From contig CM077115.1 of assembly GCA_039619475.1 (NCBI GenBank), positions 63,866,864-63,930,863 on the forward strand: a stretch of DNA of 64,000 nucleotides. Reading direction: 5' to 3'. This document shows, in pieces, positions 58,428 to 64,000 of the stretch. The notes under the pieces were generated by a model. The model was not told the origin of the DNA, did not search any database, and saw nothing but the letters and a program-made list of their open reading frames with translations. Position 1 is the stretch's first letter, and each line of letters opens with the position of its first letter. This DNA is from Icerya purchasi (lineage: Eukaryota; Arthropoda; Insecta; Hemiptera; Monophlebidae). Position numbers and translations under genes: made by a program.

Positions 58428-58670
58428 TTAAAGAGAAACCGTTTCTTCGTTCTGCACTTTTTTCTTTTTTGTTCTTTTAAAATATTATATGTAAAGTCAA
58501 TTCTTTAAGCCTATGTCATTTTCTGTTGTTTTTTTTCTAGTTTCAAAGAAAATAATAATAATAAACGTGTATCGTTTATTTTATGAAAGGTTTATGTAAA
58601 ATTTTTTTACTTATCCCCTAAAAGCAACGGATGAAATATGAACAAAATTAATATTAAATCTGTGTTGCAG

Positions 58671-58999
58671 GTATGGATAATAAAGTATCAGACGTGGACA
58701 CTATGCCTTATACAACGCTACTATATGGAAATGGTCCGGGCTTTAACGTTCCTCGAATCATCCCGACTAATCTGTCTATTGAAGAGAAAAATGCCATACA
58801 TGGTTCAGCCGTTCCTCGGAAGTGGGCAACACACGGCGGCGAAGACGTTCCGTTATACGCTATCGGGCCTTTAAGCTCCACCATATTTACCGGCACCTTT
58901 GACCAAAGTTATATACCGCATGCGATCGCCTACATTTCTTGCCTAGCTCATTTTACCGAACGCATCAACAGCACCAGTTCATCCAACAATTCCGCTCAG
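58671..58999 (+). CDS. Alkaline phosphatase, last visible exon
   Basis: The acceptor is tgtgttgcag. The first two bases complete the split glycine codon, giving ILGMDNKVSDVDTMPYTTLL. This matches the family's SILGLDxKxSDxDxxPYTTLLYGNGPG. Next come THGGEDVPLYAIGP, whose His is a zinc ligand (432 in human placental numbering), and FDQSYIPHAIAYISC, the usual end of the catalytic domain. The tail is Ser/Asn-rich (NSTSSSNNSAQ). The exon can end at a donor after CAG (58999, gtacca). If instead it is read through, it gains 24 mostly hydrophobic residues and stops at 59074; that tail would suit a GPI-attachment signal. Which is used cannot be told from sequence alone. Confidence 0.9.
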
Positions 59000-59089
59000 G
59001 TACCAAATACTGTTTTCGTCTTATTACAAAATTCGTATTTTTTTCTCTTCTTCATTCCATGCTTTTATTGTTGATTAATTTGATATTTT

Positions 59090-60100
59090 TCTGATGCATT
59101 ACAAAAGTATAATGTTCATTTTTGATGATTCGAGAGGTGTTTGCTTATTATTATTTATTAAAATCGATTATCCTTGCTTGCGCACCTGGCAATAATTGTG
59201 AAGAATGTTCGATTTTATGACAGTCGCGATAGTCAATTCGCCAATTTATCGACTGCGTGTATCTTATTTTGCGAATATCTGCGCTTGCAATGGACACATG
59301 TGAAACGTATGCGGGTTATTGTGGTGAGTACATGTATACATATTGGTGGATTAAGAGACATTCTGAAGCAAATGTAAATGATCGCTTTCGATCACTAATA
59401 CATGTTAGTTCACATTCAGTACATTTTTAGTACCTCATAATCGTCTGTAATTTTTTTGTATGTGTCTTTACTGATATAGTAATTGATTTCGAAGAGCTTT
59501 CCCAGACAAAATAACTTCTTTTCGTATGTATATATGTTATTGCAACCACAGAAAGGAAGAAATTTCGTACACCGATGTGCCTCGATATCCGATCTTTTAT
59601 AATTATTATTAGGACAAGTAAAGATCACGCATAATTTTATAGAAGATCAGTTATTCCAGACAATGATCGCCATTCTTTTAAATGCAGTAAATTCTTTTTT
59701 AAGTCATTTCGGGCGACTATGGCACCCAAACCAAATTATAATCCGTGTCCACCATCGTGGCTCCTGTGATGCGGCTCAAGGTGGATGTGACTTTAAAAAA
59801 TCGGCAGCTTCACATATCAAGATATTTTTCATATAAATCAGTGTTAGTCGAGAGTAACTTGATTATGGTTTGATAAGGCTGTACAAACATCATTTAAAAT
59901 CATAATTATCACCATAAAAAGAAAACAACGGTAATATTTATAGATGTGTATATATTGATAAGAACTGCTCTTTCCATTGTAACTGGACTTCCGATAAACA
60001 AAAAAGCACGAACTCCAGAGACACTTGCAGTGCCACAATCGAAAAAGCTTCGCTTAGAGCATCAAGCTTTCTTTTAAAAAAAATTATCATAATAAAAAAA
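59090..60100. other. Sequence after the phosphatase exon, no gene recognised
   Basis: AT-rich, with short unassigned frames at 59174-59377 (+) and 59416-59628 (-). If the phosphatase has a further exon it should be in this direction, but I could not identify one. No clear AATAAA lies soon after 59074. Confidence 0.35.
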
Positions 60101-60109
60101 AAATTCAGG

Positions 60110-60780
60110 CCGAAGAGAAAAACTATCTCATTGTTATTGAACAGTCGTGCTTCTCTCCACGCAGAGATATTACGGGGTATCGAACCACGCGTCCAATTAA
60201 AGAAACTCTTACTCGAAAGGCGTATTTTACCTGAATTTGTACAGATTTTTACGAAAATACGGTACCTCGACCACTAGATTATATACGGAAAAACGAATTT
60301 TTTACAGAATTGCGGCTTATACAGCTCCGAAACACAGCGTGGTTCAACGGGGGGAAAATTTGTTGAAAACGGCGAGTAGAATACGTTTCAACGACAATGA
60401 CTACTAGAACAAAATTTAACATAAACACTGGCACAGTACTGGAACAATGTGTGTCTACCTAACTCGAACTCTAACCGACTAAGATCGAATAGCAATTAAC
60501 AGACGCTATAGCGGTAATAATTACATATCGATGTTTCTCGTACATCTTCGGAATGATACCGCATTATTCGCCCTGCCTGACTTTTACCGGATTTTATAAA
60601 TCTTCCTTCGGCTCGATGCTGCTCGGCGCAGTTTTTGCGTAACGTGCACTTGCCCCGGGCCCCGTGAGTTACCTCCGTATCGGCCACTACCAACAATACA
60701 CACGCATACAGTCTCAACTCCGACACAACTGTCCGTTCGACCGCGTATGGGAATATTGGTTTTAACTTCTCTCGTGCAAA
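60110..60780. other. GC-richer patch of unknown identity
   Basis: This stretch is clearly richer in G, C and CpG than anything near it (for example ccccgggccccgtgag at 60652). A minus-strand frame from about 60780 to 60496 is open and contains KCTLRKNCAEQHRAEG, but it has no ATG start and follows a TAG. It could be a promoter with a first exon, part of an LTR, or a young insertion. I recognise no family. Confidence 0.35.
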
Positions 60781-60789
60781 AGCTTTAAA

Positions 60790-62100
60790 AAACTAAAATC
60801 AAGTGTTTCGAATTTTCGCAATAATTATCATTAGGAATAAAGACAAAAACTATATTCAGCCTATATTTCAACGATTCGGAAAGATTTAATCGCAATTCTC
60901 ATTGTGAAAGATGAAATTTGTATCATTAAGATGCACAATTTGTTGTTCCTAAAGCTGAGTTCAATAAAATACGCAATTTGAAAATATATTAAAAACCCGC
61001 ATCTATGAAAGATTATTGAAAAATGAATTTAATACACGGCCAATTAAAGCAAAAACGTGTGGAACACTTACCGTTATAAGTACAGAAGTTGTTAACATTA
61101 TAAAATGTTACCAATTTAATAAAAACAAAATTGCAAAATATTCCAAATCTGACTGTTACATTTTTTCAAGTAATACCAAGACGAATAAAAAACAATTTTT
61201 TTTTGCATTGAGTTTCTCCTAATGTAATATATTTTTTGTTTTATTCCTGCTTATCCCCGTTAATATTACGTATAACTGGACGAATTTTCGGCACAGATTA
61301 CGCATATTAACGATCAAAATTAGAACAATCATTCAACATTCACAATACGAATTTATTTTTTTTTTTTAATAGAAGCGCTAAAATCCCAACCAATTTCTAA
61401 TTTCAAAAATTCAAAATCAAAATAAATATTTCTATATTTAAAATTAAATAAATTTGTATTTAGCAATGGCGGTGGATCGTACCAATGTTGTAGTGTTGCG
61501 CAAAAACTAGAAAATTTTTGAAAAAATTCATATTAATGCGAATTTGGTATTTACAGCGCTATCTAGCGATGATATCGAGCTAGAAATTATTCTCCGATTA
61601 ACACATTGAAGTCGGTGCCAGTCTGTGACACGGGCATCTTAATTTGTTCTAATGACGACACATTTAAAAATGTTTTTGTCCCAGGCGACGATACCCGTCT
61701 CTCACCACACGGAAAAGCGAGTGATCCTGTGGTGGCGCATGATTTTTGCTTGGTTTTGGCCCCTTTTCAGAAATTAAACTTAAAATTTAAAAATTCAATA
61801 ACTAAATTTTTATAAACTTCCAACCTCATACTTCCACTACAAGAAAAAATTAAAATAATTACGACAATTAAAAATAGAGTATTAACATGTAAAAATTACC
61901 TGATTTGAAACCTCGGGAAAAAAAAATTTAACTGCGTGTTACAGAAAATAATAAAAGGGAGGGCAATAATAATCAATAATATTTCAAATAGTTTACAAAC
62001 TATTATTTATTAATTTATACTTGCCAGTACTAAATAAGCAAATCTTCATTTGTTATCATAAAAAATTGCAATCAAAAGTATAATATTTTCTCCGGAAATG
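60790..62100. other. AT-rich sequence without recognised features
   Basis: No recognised coding or repeat signal. The part around 61600-61760 (phrases such as gacgatacccgtctctcacc) is less AT-rich and could be the 3' flank of the repetitive element that follows on the minus strand. Confidence 0.35.
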
Positions 62101-62126
62101 TTTTATTACGATATTTTATTTATGAT

Positions 62127-63620
62127 TTAAAATACGTGAAAATATATTTTGTAAATAAAAATTACACCTACTTCTGTTGAAGTATACAAATTATACAGAT
62201 CTATTGGTCTAAGGTCTGTAAAAATAGGCTCTTCCGCATCATCGTCTGAATCCATTTCTGCTTCTGAATCAGAGTCATTACACATTATTTCCAGTATCAG
62301 CTTATTGCTAATGATTCTCAACATTTTATGTTACAAAATAAAAGACACGAAAAACTAAAATATTACTAAAAACCAGGAAGAATAGTTGGTTTACAAATCT
62401 TGGAATGAAACAGCCATAAAGAACTTGCTGTTAATAGTATTTCACTTTGTAGTTTTCTTCCTTTTCATATTTTCTTTATTGCGAGTTTCACGACGAATCG
62501 ACCAACAAAAATCGGCAAGCATTGCTTCTAACCATTTCTCGTTGTGGCGCCTCTCTATGTGCACTATGTCTTGATGAAAATTTTCACCATGTTCATCTGA
62601 TACTGCTCCAAGATTTTCGGGGAAGAAATCTAAGTGAGAATCTAAAAAATGAATTTTAAGGGACATGTTGCATTTCAGAGCTTTATATGCAGAAAGAAGT
62701 TCTTGGATGATTTCCTGATAGTTTTCATTTTTTTTGTTTCCAAGAAAATTATGACACACACTTCTACGAAAGCGGTCCATACTCCTTTTTTCAGCTTCAT
62801 TCAATGTACTTATAAAATTTGAGTCCTTCATAAGCTCTCGTATTTAGAGACCTACAAAAATTTCTTCTTTCAATTTCGCGTTGCTGATTCGAGGGAATTT
62901 GGTTTTGAAGTATTGAAAGCCTTCACCATCTCTGTTCATGGTTTTTACATAAGCTCCAGCTTTATACAGAGTGGTGGTAAAAAATATTTTTCACTTTGAA
63001 CTAAAGGTTCAGCTTTTACATACTTGACTTCAAGCATCAAACTCGCCCTTTTTAGCCAATTTTTCACTACGTAGTATTTATGTCTTGCGCGACTGTCCCA
63101 CTCGCATAAAAAACAACAAAATTTTGTGTATCCTCCTTGCAATCCAATTAACGTTGCTACAACTGTTAGATCAGCACAGATGTTCCAAGTGTACTGTGAA
63201 TATTAAATTTTTCCTAATAACAACTTCATATTTCCGTAATTTTCTTTCATGTTTGTTGCATGTGCTATAGGGGGGAATTGAAGGATATTTATTGCCATTG
63301 TGAAGTAATACAGCTTTTAAATTGTTTTTGGACGAATCAATAAAAAGTTGTCATTCCTTCGGGAAAACTCATTTCTTGTAGAAGTCCTTAAGCATCATTA
63401 CAAAATACCAAATCACCCTCTTTGGTGAAATAACTCATAAAATCTTCTTGTCTGTTACGAAAATATGAGACCTTCGCATTTTTATCTAACAAATTCCATT
63501 GTTGTAATCTTAATCCAAGAAGTTGAGCCTTAGATTTTGAGAGTTCTAAATCGCGAACGAGGTCATTCAAATTAGATTGCGTAAGAAGACGAGGTTTTGT
63601 TAAGTCTGTATATAATGATG
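62127..63620 (-). pseudogene. Broken copy of a repetitive invertebrate ORF of unknown function
   Basis: Minus-strand blocks, in order: LNDLVRDLELSKSKAQLLG with WNLLDKNAKVSYFRNRQEDF (63570-63388), a shifted stretch near 63350-63150, then YTKFCCFLCEWDSRARHKYY (63142-62945). A frameshift leads to NAEKRSMD-type sequence, then LKCNMSLKIHFLDSHLDFFP and VSDEHGENFHQDIVHIERRH (62831-62442). The blocks match a protein found in many copies in insects and other invertebrates, typically uncharacterised and probably carried by a mobile element (recollection, not checked). An acidic frame at 62324-62127 (DSDSEAEMDSDDDAEEP) may be its C-terminus. At least three frame breaks make it a pseudogene. Confidence 0.65.
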
Positions 63621-63624
63621 ATTA

Positions 63625-64000
63625 AGCAGAGGAAATACTGGATTGACTAAGTGTAGGATAAGTGTCTCTGATATCGTTCTCTCTCTTTCTATCAGCACGA
63701 GTGTCGTTTTTGTGTGTACAAATACGATCTGAACTGAATAGAGCACCGTTAATGCAAGAACGACAGACAAAATATATACATATATATATAATTTTGAGCT
63801 ATTAAAAAAAAAAAACATTTTAAATAAATATATACGTCATAGCAAAAAATGGAAAGTAAATCTGGATTCAGAACTGCTCATATTCATCATATTTTTATTT
63901 AAAGGAGGATTTCGTTGCAGACCAGTGTAATCAATCCTCCGACCGCAATGTGTTAAAATCGTTAATTTTCGATATCTCAGCACCATCGTATTATTCGTTG
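63625..64000. other. Non-coding end of window
   Basis: AT-rich with a short (TA)n run near 63775 and an A run at 63806. Nothing recognised. Confidence 0.4.

Larger units (their letters stand above)
8706..59074 (+). other. Alkaline phosphatase gene, 3' half, four visible exons
   Basis: Gene-level entry. Exons at 8706-8910, 15429-15569, 21716-21910 and 58671-58999 all have AG acceptors and GT donors, and join in frame through phase-1 introns. The joined product is about 290 residues and covers the C-terminal part of a metazoan alkaline phosphatase, a zinc/magnesium phosphomonoesterase that is usually GPI-anchored at the cell surface in insects (family knowledge). The N-terminal half, with the nucleophilic serine, was not found in 1-8705 and is expected upstream. 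Introns two and three carry whole transposable elements. Confidence 0.9.

Noticed and set aside
60496..60726. Minus-strand frame as a secreted peptide gene
   Set aside because: The apparent start is GTG, not ATG. The frame extends upstream to a TAG with no Met, so no signal peptide can be claimed.
1..64000. CRISPR array, operon, prophage or bacterial system
   Set aside because: No regularly spaced identical repeats and no prokaryotic gene layout. Introns and LINEs show animal nuclear DNA.
1..64000. LTR retrotransposon or endogenous virus
   Set aside because: No pair of long terminal repeats, protease or integrase motifs, or envelope-like frame could be recognised. The zinc-knuckle frames fit LINE ORF1 proteins.

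Overview
The window is nuclear DNA from an insect, possibly a hemipteran (that rank is inference). It is strongly AT-rich, has spliceosomal introns and no bacterial-style operons, and is packed with decayed non-LTR retrotransposons of insect type (I/R1-like, Jockey, RTE-like), with a Penelope-like element, a mariner and a tRNA-derived SINE.

The only host gene I can support is an alkaline phosphatase on the + strand. Four coding exons are visible: 8706-8910, 15429-15569, 21716-21910 and 58671-58999 (or 59074). They join in frame through three phase-1 introns of about 6.5, 6.1 and 36.8 kb. Together they encode about 290 residues, the C-terminal half of the enzyme, with the metal-ligand motifs of that half intact. 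The exons for the N-terminal half were not found and presumably lie left of the window.

Region by region. 1-8.7 kb: tandem repeats, the 5' part of an RTE-type LINE, and decayed I/R1-like LINE pieces, one split by a SINE with a 14-bp target duplication. 8.9-15.4 kb (intron): LINE pieces including an in-frame internally deleted ORF and a 5'-inverted, twin-primed insertion, plus a Penelope-like 3' end with a hammerhead-like motif. 15.6-21.7 kb (intron): a 1.95-kb DNA transposon with about 205-bp inverted repeats and a 9-bp target duplication, then a decayed Jockey piece. 21.9-58.7 kb (intron): two LINE 3' ends, an RTE-type LINE, a nearly whole Jockey element, a mariner, an I-like LINE piece, a nearly whole I-like LINE (42.2-47.9 kb), further LINE pieces, and a dispersed non-coding repeat family. 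59-64 kb: a GC-richer patch of unknown identity, then a broken minus-strand copy of a repetitive invertebrate ORF.

Most sizeable coding elements in the large intron lie antisense to the phosphatase gene. None of the element ORFs is fully open. The 42-48 kb I-like LINE is closest, with four visible lesions. I see no CRISPR array, rRNA, tRNA gene or intact gene system other than the phosphatase. The most informative signals are insertion structures: target duplications, an inversion junction, nested insertions and an empty-site paralogue.
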